Source: Paraflavitalea soli (GTDB lineage: Bacteria > Bacteroidota > Bacteroidia > Chitinophagales > Chitinophagaceae). Taken from it: DNA of 64,000 nt. The notes under the pieces are model-generated. The model saw nothing but the letters and a program-made list of their open reading frames with translations, was not told the DNA's origin and searched no databases. Where the stretch lies: the NCBI RefSeq assembly GCF_003555545.1, contig NZ_CP032157.1, forward strand, positions 4,840,546 to 4,904,545, read 5' to 3'. Both the position numbers and the translations under genes were made by a program. Positions 27,133 through 36,284 of the stretch are shown here, piece after piece; within the stretch, counting starts at the first letter, position 1; each line of letters begins with the position of its first letter.

Positions 27133-30100
27133 TTATTTGTTTGCGTTAAGAACCTCAGCTTCCTCTTCTGTAATAGCCAGCAATCCATGACTGTGGTAGT
27201 GATCTGTACAGGTAAGGATCACTTCATAGCGGGGTCTTGGACGTCCAAAACCACCACCGGGAGCGCCACCACCTGCTCCAGGCGCACGTTTTGCAGCTGC
27301 CAGCTTTTGGATCAGCCTGGTTCTTTCTGCCTGTATTTGGGCACGCAGTTCCTTATCACGCTCACGATCAAAGAAGATAGTACCATCCACAATGGTTTTT
27401 TCGGCCACTGCATAAATGCTCAATGGGTTATTGCTCCACAGTACCAGGTCAGCATCCTTACCCACCTTAATACTTCCTACTTTATCATCCACATGCAGCA
27501 TCTTAGCAGGGTTGAGCGTTACCATCTTCAACGCTTCCTCTTCCGTTACACCACCATACTTCACGATCTTACCAGCTTCCTGGTTCAGGCGGCGTGCCAT
27601 TTCAGCATCATCCGAATTGATAGCCACATTCAGGCCTACCCTTTGCATGATCGCAGCATTGTAAGGAATGGCATCCACAACTTCCATCTTGTACTGCCAC
27701 CAGTCGCTGAAAGTAGAAGCATTTACGCCATGTGCTTTCATCTTATCCGCTACTTTATAGCCTTCCAGGATATGCGTGAAAGTATTGATGGGGAAACCAA
27801 ATTTCTCTGCTACCCGCATCGTGGATGTGATCTCACTTTGTACATAAGAGTGGCAGGTAATGAAGCGCTTCTTATTCATGATCTCTACCAAGGCATCCAG
27901 TTCCAGGTCACGGCGTACACCAGGCTTTTTGGCCTTCAGCGCACTCTCGTAATCTTTGGCGCGTTGGAAAGCATCCGTAAGCACCTGCTCTACACCCATC
28001 CGTGTATCGGGGAAACGGTTATTGTTTTGTGAGCTGCTGCGTTTTACGTTTTCACCCAGGGCGAATTTGATAAAAGGATCAGCCCCTTTGAACTTCAGTT
28101 CTTCATCATTAGCGCCCCAGCGCAGCTTGATCAGCTGTGTTTGTCCACCGATCGTATTGGCAGATCCGTGCAGGATATGAGAAGTAGTAACACCACCGCT
28201 CAACTGGCGGTAGATATTGATATCCTCGGGGTTGAGGTTGTCAGCAATGCGCACTTCAGAAGTTACACTCTGTGCACCTTCGTTAATAGAACCAGCCGCA
28301 ATATGCGAGTGCTCATCAATTATACCAGGCGTTAAATGCTTGCCGGTGCCATCAATGACCTTAACGCCGGCAGCAGCAGACAGGTTCTTCCCGATCTTCG
28401 AGATCTTACCACCTGTTACCAGCACATCTGTACCTTCCAGCTTACCATCTTTCTCATTGGTCCATACCGTAGCATTCTTAATGAGGATCGTTTCCTGTTT
28501 AGGCACTTCTTCCGCACCATAGGCCAGGAAAGGGAACGTTACCTTGCCCAGTTGCAAAGGCTGCTTGGGTCTTGCACTGTCAGCTTTCGCAACCCCTGCT
28601 TTTTCAAAATTCGCTGTCCAGGTAAATTTATTACCGGCGCCATCACGACCTGCACCATTCCATACCCCACCACCGGCTACACCACTCATCACAGTCTCAG
28701 TAGCTCTTGGGCCACGACCTTCCGTAAAGCTCAGCTTCACCAGTTTTCCGTCGTAAGTATATTTACCAGTAAGCGTATCTTTTTCAATAAAAGAAGCTGT
28801 ACCGCCGTCTTTCAGTTCAACCGCCCATGTTTTGGTACCGCTGGCCGTATTGGCTACCAGCTTATAAGTGCCCTTTACATCATACCAGCCATCTTCTTTC
28901 ACAGCGTATTTATGTCCCTGTACCCAGTTTTGGTACACCACTGTTTTTTCCTGGAAGATAGGGCCTGAGGTGATCAGGAAATTGGCTAGTTTACCGGCGT
29001 CCAGGCTGCCTGCTTTATCAGCAATACCCAGCAAGCTGGCCGGTGTTTTGGTCAATGCTTCCAGTGCCTTTGTTTCTGTGAGGCCATATTCAATGGCTTT
29101 GCGCAGATTGGCCAGAAATTCGCCCACAGCGCTCAGATCGGAAGTGGTAAGACAAAAAGTGATCCCTGCTTTTTCAAAAGCGGCAGGATTGGAGGGCGCC
29201 AGTTCCCAATGCTTCATATCATCAAGACCTGTGAAACGTACATCGTTGGGATCATCCACATCCATGGCTGCAGGATAGTTCAGCGGCAGGATAAATGACG
29301 CTTTCGTATCCGTCATTTCTTTGATGCGCTGGTACTCATTACCACCGCCCTTGATGATGTATTGTACACCAAATTCATCGCCAATGCGATCGGCACGCAA
29401 AACATTCCATTTGTCATTGGCTTCAAATATCTGTGGCAGGCCCTGGTTGTCATTCCAGGCTTTGAGTGTAAGGTTCATTCCTTCTTTAGACGGGTTGGTC
29501 TTATACCAGGCCGCGTCAATATAGCTTTGGCGCAACAAAGCGATCACCCCCATCATTGAGCTGGGGTAGCTTTGTGTAGAAGCTCCTTTATTCAGTGAAT
29601 AATGGGCAGAAGCTTTTTCTTTTACCATTACCAGGTTTTCCTTCTCATCGGCCAGGGTTACAATAACACCTGTACCCCGGGCAATGCCATCTTTCTGGTG
29701 CGTCAATACCGTACCAAAACCTATATCACGCAAGGTTTTGGCCTTTGCTTCATCAGCATTGAACAGCTTGGCAGCCTCCACATCAGCATGGATAGCCTGG
29801 TTCCAGCCAAAAGCCCCTTTCTGGTTCGATGTCAGCTGTGCAGGAGCACTGAAGTTAAAACCACCCAATTGACGGGTGGGTGCTGTAATACCATAATCCG
29901 AATAGGCATCAATAAAGGAAGGGTAAATAAACTTACCATTACAGTCCACCACTACCGCATCTTTGGGAGCAGCCAGGTTGGCGCCCACGGAAACGATCTT
30001 TCCATCCTTGATCACCAGCGTAGCGTTGGTAAGGGTGGTTTGAGCGTCTTTTACGATTGTTGCATTGGTAAAGGCATAATAGCCATTCTTGGGATCAGCC

Positions 30101-30210
30101 ACCCCATTCACGGGAAAAGTGGTCTGGGCCAGTGCAGAAAATTTTAAAGCGAGTAACAGTCCCATCAGGGAAAGCGATCTCCCTGGCGGACGAAGCTTGA
30201 GTTTTCTCAT
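27133..30210 (-). CDS. Secreted double amidohydrolase
   Basis: 1,025 residues. A signal peptide covers about 1-29. An N-terminal amidohydrolase domain (about 45-440) has lost the HxH pair (Tyr103-Ser-Asp105 in FIDAYSDYGI). A middle beta-rich segment (about 445-560) follows. The C-terminal amidohydrolase domain (about 580-985) has an intact site, His634-Ser-His636 in IIDEHSHIAAG, and ends NPAKMLHVDDKVGSIKVGKDADLVLW. A Gly/Pro/Arg-rich linker (about 985-1,000) leads to a short tail. It is the first gene of a two-gene minus operon with its shorter paralogue. It acts in the periplasm or outside; substrate unknown, imidazolonepropionase- or prolidase-like by fold. Confidence 0.85.
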   Translation of the reverse strand: MRKLKLRPPGRSLSLMGLLLALKFSALAQTTFPVNGVADPKNGYYAFTNATIVKDAQTTLTNATLVIKDGKIVSVGANLAAPKDAVVVDCNGKFIYPSFIDAYSDYGITAPTRQLGGFNFSAPAQLTSNQKGAFGWNQAIHADVEAAKLFNADEAKAKTLRDIGFGTVLTHQKDGIARGTGVIVTLADEKENLVMVKEKASAHYSLNKGASTQSYPSSMMGVIALLRQSYIDAAWYKTNPSKEGMNLTLKAWNDNQGLPQIFEANDKWNVLRADRIGDEFGVQYIIKGGGNEYQRIKEMTDTKASFILPLNYPAAMDVDDPNDVRFTGLDDMKHWELAPSNPAAFEKAGITFCLTTSDLSAVGEFLANLRKAIEYGLTETKALEALTKTPASLLGIADKAGSLDAGKLANFLITSGPIFQEKTVVYQNWVQGHKYAVKEDGWYDVKGTYKLVANTASGTKTWAVELKDGGTASFIEKDTLTGKYTYDGKLVKLSFTEGRGPRATETVMSGVAGGGVWNGAGRDGAGNKFTWTANFEKAGVAKADSARPKQPLQLGKVTFPFLAYGAEEVPKQETILIKNATVWTNEKDGKLEGTDVLVTGGKISKIGKNLSAAAGVKVIDGTGKHLTPGIIDEHSHIAAGSINEGAQSVTSEVRIADNLNPEDINIYRQLSGGVTTSHILHGSANTIGGQTQLIKLRWGANDEELKFKGADPFIKFALGENVKRSSSQNNNRFPDTRMGVEQVLTDAFQRAKDYESALKAKKPGVRRDLELDALVEIMNKKRFITCHSYVQSEITSTMRVAEKFGFPINTFTHILEGYKVADKMKAHGVNASTFSDWWQYKMEVVDAIPYNAAIMQRVGLNVAINSDDAEMARRLNQEAGKIVKYGGVTEEEALKMVTLNPAKMLHVDDKVGSIKVGKDADLVLWSNNPLSIYAVAEKTIVDGTIFFDRERDKELRAQIQAERTRLIQKLAAAKRAPGAGGGAPGGGFGRPRPRYEVILTCTDHYHSHGLLAITEEEAEVLNANK

Positions 30211-30366
30211 ATGCTGGTTGGTTTTTATTTGTACAGAAAAGGTCCAATTTAGACAAATGCACTAATTTAGACCACGTAAAAATTGCCTGACCGGCAAATA
30301 ACCTCCATGAGACGTTTATAGCGACCGTTTCCTGCTCATGAATTATTAAAATTGCTTATTTCTGCT

Positions 30367-31041
30367 ATGAATATCGCCCGCTATATCGACCATACACTGC
30401 TCAAACCCACTACCTCCTCAGATGAGGTAAAAAAACTATGTGAGGAGGCCGCCAGCTATGGCTTTGCTGCAGTATGCGTTCCTCCACCCTTCGTAAGACT
30501 GGCCAAAAAATATTTATCAGGCAGTAACGTTAAAGTGGCAACCGTCATTGGTTTCCCTTTTGGCTATTCCGTGGCAGCTGCCAAACAGGCAGAAGCCGAG
30601 CAGGCCATCGTAGATGGGGCCGACGAACTGGATGTGGTGATCAACCTGGTAGCTCTCAAAGCAGGCAATACCGGCTACCTCGAATCGGAGATACAACCCA
30701 TCATCGACGCAGCCCACCAGGCCCAACGCCTGGTAAAGGTGATCATAGAAAGTGGCATATTGTTGGCAGAAGAGATCATACAGTGTTGTACTTTATACGC
30801 AGATGCAGGTGTAGATTTTGTTAAAACTTCTACCGGCTATGCCGAAAAAGGTGCCAGCGTGGAAGCCGTGCAACTGATGCGCAAACATTTACCGTCTACC
30901 GTTCAGATCAAGGCTTCCGGCGGTATCAGAACTTACGCTTTTGCCAAAGAGTTGATCGATGCCGGCGCTACGCGCCTGGGATGCAGTGCCAGCGTAGCCA
31001 TTGTAACAGGAGAAAAGGAAAGCAGCACCGGAGGATATTAA
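30367..31041 (+). CDS. deoC: Deoxyribose-phosphate aldolase
   Basis: 224 residues. The enzyme splits 2-deoxyribose 5-phosphate into glyceraldehyde 3-phosphate and acetaldehyde in deoxynucleoside catabolism. Seen: the Schiff-base Lys153 in VDFVKTSTGY, Asp89 in DELDVVIN, the second active-site lysine in IKASGGIRT, and IDHTLLKPTT at the start. Length matches the family. ATG 30367 is preferred over an in-frame TTG 15 bases earlier. No other deo gene lies here. Copy 2 of the 42-bp palindrome starts 29 bases after the stop. Confidence 0.96.
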   Translation: MNIARYIDHTLLKPTTSSDEVKKLCEEAASYGFAAVCVPPPFVRLAKKYLSGSNVKVATVIGFPFGYSVAAAKQAEAEQAIVDGADELDVVINLVALKAGNTGYLESEIQPIIDAAHQAQRLVKVIIESGILLAEEIIQCCTLYADAGVDFVKTSTGYAEKGASVEAVQLMRKHLPSTVQIKASGGIRTYAFAKELIDAGATRLGCSASVAIVTGEKESSTGGY

Positions 31042-31069
31042 TAAAAAGTGAGCAACACCATCATACTTC

Positions 31070-31111
31070 GCAATAATCAGTAATTATTAATTAATAATTA
31101 CTGATTATTGC
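31070..31111. repeat. Perfect 42-bp palindrome, copy 2
   Basis: Bases 31070-31111 pair completely about a centre at 31090/31091. The sequence is identical to the inner 42 bp of the palindrome at 12132-12183. It lies between deoC and a SPOR-domain gene, both on the plus strand. Confidence 0.95.
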
Positions 31112-31137
31112 CCTTGAGAACATAACCTGACTTATTT

Positions 31138-31569
31138 ATGAAGAACCTTATTGCGATATTGTCCTTATTGATCTGCATTCAATCATTCGGACAAACCGAT
31201 ACCAGCTCAGTGATCGTTCACAAAGATGCACGCATTGACATGCTCGTAAAAAAGCAGGTAGAGATCAATGAGATCACCACCCGCAATGCCCGGCGTTTTG
31301 TGCCAGGTTTCCGCATCCTGGTCGTCAATACCAATGATCGCAATAAAGCCCTTAGCGCCAAATCAAAATTATACCAGCAGTTTCCCGACCTCACCGTATA
31401 CCTCATGTACCAGGCCCCCTTCTACAAATTGAAAGCCGGTAACTTCAAAGAACGCAAAGACGCAGATGATTACCTGCCCAATATCCAGCGCCTGTTCCCT
31501 ACCGGTGTATATGTGGTAAGAGATACCATTGAAGTGAATCCCGATCCATCGGCGTCCGAAAAACCGTAA
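31138..31569 (+). CDS. Secreted SPOR-domain protein
   Basis: 143 residues. A signal peptide covers about 1-18 (LICIQSFGQ). The C-terminal part matches a SPOR domain: GFRILVVNTNDRNKALSAKSKLYQQFPDLTVYLMYQAPFYKLKAGNFKERKDADDYLPNI. SPOR domains bind denuded peptidoglycan glycans, often at the division septum. It has no other domain. An inverted repeat follows the stop. Confidence 0.85.
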   Translation: MKNLIAILSLLICIQSFGQTDTSSVIVHKDARIDMLVKKQVEINEITTRNARRFVPGFRILVVNTNDRNKALSAKSKLYQQFPDLTVYLMYQAPFYKLKAGNFKERKDADDYLPNIQRLFPTGVYVVRDTIEVNPDPSASEKP

Positions 31570-31636
31570 GTCCGTAAGTCGGAAAGATTTTTGTGCACCT
31601 TCTTCCGGACTTCCAGACTTTTCTGACTTTCGGACT
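31569..31636. repeat. Inverted repeat with AGTCCG arms
   Basis: AGTCCGTAAGTC (31569-31580) pairs with GACTTTCGGACT (31625-31636), one mismatch; extra partial arms (CTTCCGGACTT) lie inside. It could act as a terminator of the SPOR gene but has no closing T-tract. Confidence 0.45.
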
Positions 31637-31643
31637 ATTAGGC

Positions 31644-31651
31644 TATTTTTG
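31644..31651 (+). promoter_or_regulatory. -7 promoter box 4 bases before the M20 peptidase ATG
   Basis: TATTTTTG fits TAnnTTTG exactly and ends 4 bases before ATG 31656, which implies a leaderless or nearly leaderless mRNA. Confidence 0.5.
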
Positions 31652-31655
31652 AGGC

Positions 31656-32846
31656 ATGAGTAGCCTGAAAGAAAAAATACAAAGCCTGGCTAATTCTTAT
31701 GCGCCGGGTTTTATAGATATACGGCATCATTTACATGCCCATCCTGAGCTTAGTTACCAGGAAGTTGAAACCTCTCAGTTCATACAGCAAAAACTACAGG
31801 AATTTGGTATCCCATACCAGGTAATGGCCACTACTGGTGTAGTAGGATTGATCAAAGGCAGAAATCCTGATAAAAGGATCATTGCCCTGCGTGCAGATAT
31901 TGATGCCCTCCCCATATTGGAAGAGAACAATGTTCCCTATAAGTCTACCCGCGAGGGTGTCATGCATGCCTGCGGCCATGATGTACATACCACCTGCCTG
32001 TTGGGCGCCGCTAAAATATTGCAGGAATTAAGGGATGAATGGGAGGGAACTGTAAAACTCATCTTCCAGCCTGGTGAAGAACGCAACCCCGGCGGGGCCA
32101 GTATCCTCATCAAAGAAGGCGTATTGACCAATCCTGCGCCGGAAGCCATTTTCGGATTGCATGTACACCCCCAGCTGGCCGTGGGCCAACTTAGTTTCCG
32201 CGGCGGACAGGTAATGGCCAGCGCCGATGAGATCTATATCACCATCAAAGGCAAGGGTGGGCACGCAGCAGCGCCCCATTTAACCGTTGATACCATCCTG
32301 ATCGCCTCTCACCTTATTGTGAGCCTGCAGCAGATCATCAGCCGCAACAGGAATCCCCTTTCCCCTTCAGTACTGTCTATTTGCTCCATACAAGGCGGTC
32401 ATACTACCAATGTGATACCCAGTGAAGTAAAGCTGATGGGCACTTTCCGTGCCCTGGATGAGGCATGGCGCTTTAAAGCCCATGAACTGATCCGTAGCAA
32501 CGCCGTGGGACTGGTACATGCTATGGGTGGTGAAATAGACCTGCACATCGACGTGGGTTACCCTACCGTCTACAACCATGAGGCCCTGAATGCTACCGCC
32601 CGTAAGCTGGCCGAGGATTATATGGGTGCAGAACACGTAGAGACCACCGAAATGCGGATGGGTGCAGAAGACTTTGGCTACTATACCCAACTGATCCCTG
32701 GTTGCTTTTACAGATTGGGCGTAATGAATGAAGCCAAAGGCATCACTTCCGGCGTACATACCCCTACCTTCAACATTGACGAAAGTGCTATTGAAACAGG
32801 TATGGGCATGATGGCCTGGTTGGGTGCCAGTGCAAGTATGGAATAA
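31656..32846 (+). CDS. M20-family amidohydrolase/peptidase
   Basis: 396 residues, cytoplasmic (no signal peptide). The two-metal site is visible in MHACGHDVHTT and FQPGEERNPGGA, with GKGGHAAAPH in the lid domain and RMGAEDFGYY near the C-terminus. This is the N-acyl-amino-acid / IAA-amino-acid hydrolase type of M20 enzyme, which cleaves acyl-amino-acid amides. It is followed after 12 bases by a secreted CocE/NonD hydrolase, probably in one operon, which fits peptide use as a nutrient. Confidence 0.92.
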   Translation: MSSLKEKIQSLANSYAPGFIDIRHHLHAHPELSYQEVETSQFIQQKLQEFGIPYQVMATTGVVGLIKGRNPDKRIIALRADIDALPILEENNVPYKSTREGVMHACGHDVHTTCLLGAAKILQELRDEWEGTVKLIFQPGEERNPGGASILIKEGVLTNPAPEAIFGLHVHPQLAVGQLSFRGGQVMASADEIYITIKGKGGHAAAPHLTVDTILIASHLIVSLQQIISRNRNPLSPSVLSICSIQGGHTTNVIPSEVKLMGTFRALDEAWRFKAHELIRSNAVGLVHAMGGEIDLHIDVGYPTVYNHEALNATARKLAEDYMGAEHVETTEMRMGAEDFGYYTQLIPGCFYRLGVMNEAKGITSGVHTPTFNIDESAIETGMGMMAWLGASASME

Positions 32847-32858
32847 TCAACCTATCAT

Positions 32859-34682
32859 ATGTCAAAACTAACTGCCACGATCTTCCTGCTATTGCTAGGC
32901 GCCATCATCACACAGGCGCAAAATCCTGCAGATAGCAAATATGACCGCCAGGAACTAATGATCCCTATGCGCGATGGGGTGAAGCTCAATACCGTGATCT
33001 TTACACCCAAAGCAGCTACAGAGAAATATCCCTTCCTGCTCAGGCGTACTCCGTATGGTGTAAGCGGCGCCGGGGCCCCGGATAAAGGCGCTTATGTGAA
33101 AGACCTGGCCGATGACGGTTACATCTTTGTATACCAGGACATCCGTGGCCGCTACAAAAGCGAAGGTAAGTTTGAAATGCAGCGCTTCAGCCGCAATAAG
33201 AAAGATCCCAAAGCCATTGATGAAAGCACCGACACCTACGACACCTTCGAATGGCTGCTAAAGAACATACCCAACAACAATGGCAAAGCTGGCATGTATG
33301 GTATTTCCTATGATGGATGGACAACCATGCAGGGGGCTATTGACCCCCATCCTGCCCTCATAGCTGTATCAGAACAAGCCACCCCTTCCGATATGTGGCT
33401 GGGTGACGACTTCCATCACAATGGAGCCTTCCGGCTCAGCTATGGCTTTGAATATGCCTTCATGGAAGAAGCTGCCAAAACCGACAGCCTGTTCGCATTC
33501 GGCATGCATGACCTCTACGACTGGTACCTGCAATTGGGCTCCCTGGCTAATGTCAACAAAAAGTATTTCCATAACCATATTCCCACCTGGAATGATTTTG
33601 CCAGCCATCCCCATTATGATGCTTTCTGGCAAAAACAATCATTGGCTTACCGGCTCGATTCGCCGCGCGTGTACACCATGCATGTGGCCGGCTGGTGGGA
33701 CCAGGAAGATTTTTATGGTCCGCAAAAAGCCTATGAAGTACTGGAGAAAAAAGACAGAAGTCACAAGAACTATATTGTAGCTGGCCCCTGGAATCACGGA
33801 GGCTGGGCAGGCGGCCCCGGCAATACCCTCGGCAATATCAACTTCGACAAAGAGACCGGCCCTACCTTCCGCAAAGACATCCAGGCCCGCTGGTTTGCTT
33901 ACCACCTCAAAGGAAAAGGAGATGGCAATTTTGCAGAAGCTATCACATTCCAGACCGGCTCCAATGTGTGGAAGAACTATACCAGTTGGCCACCGGCAGA
34001 AGCTGTGAAACAAAACCTCTATTTCCATCCCAACGGACAGCTTTCTTTCGACAAGCCATCGGCCCCGAAAGCATTTGACAGCTATGTGTCTGATCCCGCC
34101 CATCCCGTACCTTATCGCTCAAGACCAATAGAGCAAACCTATGGCCCCGGTTCACGCTGGCGCACCTGGCTTACCGAAGACCAGCGCTTTGTGCACAATC
34201 GTCCCGATGTATTGAGCTGGCAAACGGATGTATTACAGGAAGACATGGCCATCACTGGTCAGTTATGGGCCAGATTGTTTGCTGCTACTACTGGCAGCGA
34301 TGTAGACTGGGTGGTGAAATTGATTGATGTATATCCTGCTGAATATCCCCAGGATCGTAAAATGGGAGGCTATCAGTTCATGGTGTCCAACGATGTATTC
34401 CGTGGCCGTTACCGCAAAAGCTTTGAGCACCCGGAACCCATCGTCCCCAACAAAGTCGAGACCTATAATATCGACCTGCACACCATCAACCATGTATTCA
34501 AGAAAGGGCACCGCATCATGGTGCAGGTACAAAGCAGCTGGTTTCCCATCATCGACCGCAACCCACAAAAATATGTGCCTAATATTTTTGAGGCCAAAGA
34601 AACAGATTTTCAGGCGGCTACCCATTCCATTTACCGCTCGGCACAGTTCCCTTCACACATTGAACTATCAGTGATGAAGTAA
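32859..34682 (+). CDS. Secreted CocE/NonD-family hydrolase (X-Pro dipeptidyl-peptidase S15-like)
   Basis: 607 residues. A signal peptide covers about 1-20 (LLLGAIITQAQ). The nucleophile elbow reads GMYGISYDGWTT (GxSxxG), preceded by FVYQDIRGRYKSEG; the C-terminal jelly-roll is of the X-Pro dipeptidase type (DVYPAEYP, GHRIMVQVQSSWFP). Members cleave acyl esters or X-Pro dipeptides outside the cytoplasm. It lies 12 bases after the M20 gene. A family hairpin follows 20 bases after the stop. Confidence 0.92.
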   Translation: MSKLTATIFLLLLGAIITQAQNPADSKYDRQELMIPMRDGVKLNTVIFTPKAATEKYPFLLRRTPYGVSGAGAPDKGAYVKDLADDGYIFVYQDIRGRYKSEGKFEMQRFSRNKKDPKAIDESTDTYDTFEWLLKNIPNNNGKAGMYGISYDGWTTMQGAIDPHPALIAVSEQATPSDMWLGDDFHHNGAFRLSYGFEYAFMEEAAKTDSLFAFGMHDLYDWYLQLGSLANVNKKYFHNHIPTWNDFASHPHYDAFWQKQSLAYRLDSPRVYTMHVAGWWDQEDFYGPQKAYEVLEKKDRSHKNYIVAGPWNHGGWAGGPGNTLGNINFDKETGPTFRKDIQARWFAYHLKGKGDGNFAEAITFQTGSNVWKNYTSWPPAEAVKQNLYFHPNGQLSFDKPSAPKAFDSYVSDPAHPVPYRSRPIEQTYGPGSRWRTWLTEDQRFVHNRPDVLSWQTDVLQEDMAITGQLWARLFAATTGSDVDWVVKLIDVYPAEYPQDRKMGGYQFMVSNDVFRGRYRKSFEHPEPIVPNKVETYNIDLHTINHVFKKGHRIMVQVQSSWFPIIDRNPQKYVPNIFEAKETDFQAATHSIYRSAQFPSHIELSVMK

Positions 34683-34701
34683 TGGTCTTTTGACAGGCAC
34701 C

Positions 34702-34755
34702 AAGGTGGGTCGCTCTGCAGCGCTGCATACGCCGGGCGGCAGAGCGACTCACCTT
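34702..34755. repeat. GGTGRGYCGCCCT-family hairpin, copy 2
   Basis: AAGGTGGGTCGCTCTGC (34702-34718) pairs with 34739-34755 over 17 bp, one G-T pair; loop of 20 bases. It follows the CocE gene in a convergent gap. Confidence 0.85.
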
Positions 34756-34808
34756 AAACGGGTGGCCCGTAGAGGACGCACCCCCAGGCCGCACAAAGCA
34801 TAAAAAAA

Positions 34809-34830
34809 GGGGCAGGTAAAGACCTCCCCC
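34809..34830 (-). terminator. Terminator of the 141-residue unknown gene
   Basis: A 9-bp G+C-rich stem with one mismatch (34809-34817 with 34822-34830) is followed on the minus strand by seven T (complement of AAAAAAA, 34802-34808). Confidence 0.8.
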
Positions 34831-34876
34831 GTGTTAACAAAAGTCAACTGCGTATAGAAATAAATCGTTTATCGGC

Positions 34877-35302
34877 TTAACAAATTTCAAACATCACCTT
34901 ATTGGCAAGCCCTGCCTCTCCTTCATTGGCTTCATAAAATTTCACGCTATCTTCTTCACACTGCAGGGTAAACAATAAGCGCTGCCGCTCCTGCCCCGTT
35001 TGCACCGGCTCGGTTTCATACACAATACTGCGTACCGTATAATCACTGTTCATGGTGCAATCGACCTGCTTCACCTTATTGGCAAAACGCACTTCCTGCC
35101 CATCGGGCAATAAATAATGCAGGTAAATGGTCTCCTGGTCTACCCAGATATCCGTAAGCACCGAAGCGGTACTTTCCAGCTTGCCGCCAGGCCCTACCCT
35201 GAACTGCTTTTCACTATGCAGGTGCAGGGGCTCCCTCATTCCATGCTGAACCTGGCTGCCAAACAGCAGGCAACCGATGTGATCTACAATTTCTTTTTTC
35301 AT
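34877..35302 (-). CDS. Protein of unknown function, 141 residues
   Basis: No signal peptide. The sequence is charged and beta-rich, with ASVLTDIWVDQETIYLHYLLPDGQEVRFANKV and LLFTLQCEEDSVKFYEANEGEAGLANKVMFEIC. No family is recognised. It is the last of three small minus-strand genes and has its own terminator. Both this and the next gene are probably single transcription units, since the gap upstream is 78 bases. Confidence 0.55.
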   Translation of the reverse strand: MKKEIVDHIGCLLFGSQVQHGMREPLHLHSEKQFRVGPGGKLESTASVLTDIWVDQETIYLHYLLPDGQEVRFANKVKQVDCTMNSDYTVRSIVYETEPVQTGQERQRLLFTLQCEEDSVKFYEANEGEAGLANKVMFEIC

Positions 35303-35380
35303 GCTGTATATGCTTTAAGATGAACCTGGCGACCGTACCAGGCAATGTGATTACCTTACTCATGCGACAATACGCCAGGT

Positions 35381-35809
35381 CTACTTTTCTTCGTATTTAT
35401 TGACCAGCACCCTTATCTTCTTTCCATCCAGGCGGGCCATTTCCACTATTATCTGAAGTTTACCCTCTTTGGCTTCTATCGTCATACTGCCTTCTGAGGT
35501 TTCTCCGCTATCCGGTTTTTGAAACTCCACTTTATAGACCGCTTTACCTTCTTTGTAGATCTCTTTCCATTCGCAGGTAGTGCTCTTGATCGTGGCCGTC
35601 ATGGCGCTCATCCGCTCATTTACATTAATGGTGATACTCTCTTTGGTAAAATCAATGACCAGCGCATCCGTCTTATTGTTGACTACCTCGCCCTCCGGGC
35701 TGATCATTTCCTGTTTGTCGGAAGTGTACGTAACTTTCTTATCGCATTGAGCGATACCGGCTGTGGCAGCCAGCAGAAGAATGGCAAGTGAAAGGAGCAT
35801 TTTTTTCAT
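35381..35809 (-). CDS. Secreted protein of unknown function, 142 residues
   Basis: A signal peptide covers about 1-20 (MKKMLLSLAILLLAATAGIA). The mature part is lysine-rich and beta-stranded (DALVIDFTKESITINVN, EGSMTIEAKEGKLQIIVEM) without a recognised domain. Only Cys22 and one later Cys are present, so a disulfide is possible. Function unknown. Confidence 0.58.
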   Translation of the reverse strand: MKKMLLSLAILLLAATAGIAQCDKKVTYTSDKQEMISPEGEVVNNKTDALVIDFTKESITINVNERMSAMTATIKSTTCEWKEIYKEGKAVYKVEFQKPDSGETSEGSMTIEAKEGKLQIIVEMARLDGKKIRVLVNKYEEK

Positions 35810-35978
35810 GGCTATACTTTTAGTTTTAGTGTATCAAGGGTGCCCCGGCATCCGGGTTGTATATCAATTTGTGTGCTGAGACAATCATTTCAGGATGTAG
35901 GTTACAGCATATTCCAGAATCCAGGGAATTCTTTCCACCAACCCGGCCAACGGCATGACAAACAGGCCTTATGGCAGG

Positions 35979-36197
35979 TCAAAAATTAAGCAGTTCCAAC
36001 CTGTTTAGCATACCCGACGACTCAATGATCCCATCATAATCATCGTCCCTTTCTCTTTCCACTGCACCCGCTGTCTCCATCTGCCCTGCAGAATATTCAT
36101 AGTGGACCGGTCCGGCTGCTGCCTGTTCCTCCTTCGCACCGCGTGGCACAAAAAAGGAAGTCACCAGCAATACAACAATTAGAACCAGGAATCTCAT
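35979..36197 (-). CDS. Small secreted or membrane-anchored peptide, 72 residues
   Basis: ATG at 36197 gives a hydrophobic N-terminus (MRFLVLIVVLLVTSFFVP) and an acidic, probably unstructured tail (ERERDDDYDGIIESSG). A longer version starting with GTG at 36242 runs into the repeat at 36224-36238 and is less likely. No family is recognised. It lies just downstream of the ABC operon. Confidence 0.45.
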   Translation of the reverse strand: MRFLVLIVVLLVTSFFVPRGAKEEQAAAGPVHYEYSAGQMETAGAVERERDDDYDGIIESSGMLNRLELLNF

Positions 36198-36223
36198 AAC
36201 AAACCTTTTAATGATTAAGCTGT

Positions 36224-36238
36224 CAGCCTGTCGAAGGG
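36224..36238. repeat. Partial copy of the CAGCCTGTCGAAGGG repeat
   Basis: Matches the left arm of the inverted repeat at 25687-25731 with small differences. It abuts the hairpin at 36244-36276. Confidence 0.5.
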
Positions 36239-36243
36239 CCACA

Positions 36244-36276
36244 AGGGTGGGTCGCCCTTAAAGGGCGGCTCACCCT
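36244..36276 (-). terminator. GGTGRGYCGCCCT-family hairpin, copy 3, after the ABC operon
   Basis: A 16-bp stem (36244-36259 with 36261-36276, two G-T pairs) has almost no loop. It lies 9 bases after the stop of the last gene of the minus operon, so it probably ends or protects that transcript. Confidence 0.75.
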
Positions 36277-36284
36277 GATAATTT

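Noticed and set aside
27187-28032. Plus-strand frame opposite the double amidohydrolase
   Set aside because: It is a shadow of the minus-strand gene; the composition is not protein-like.
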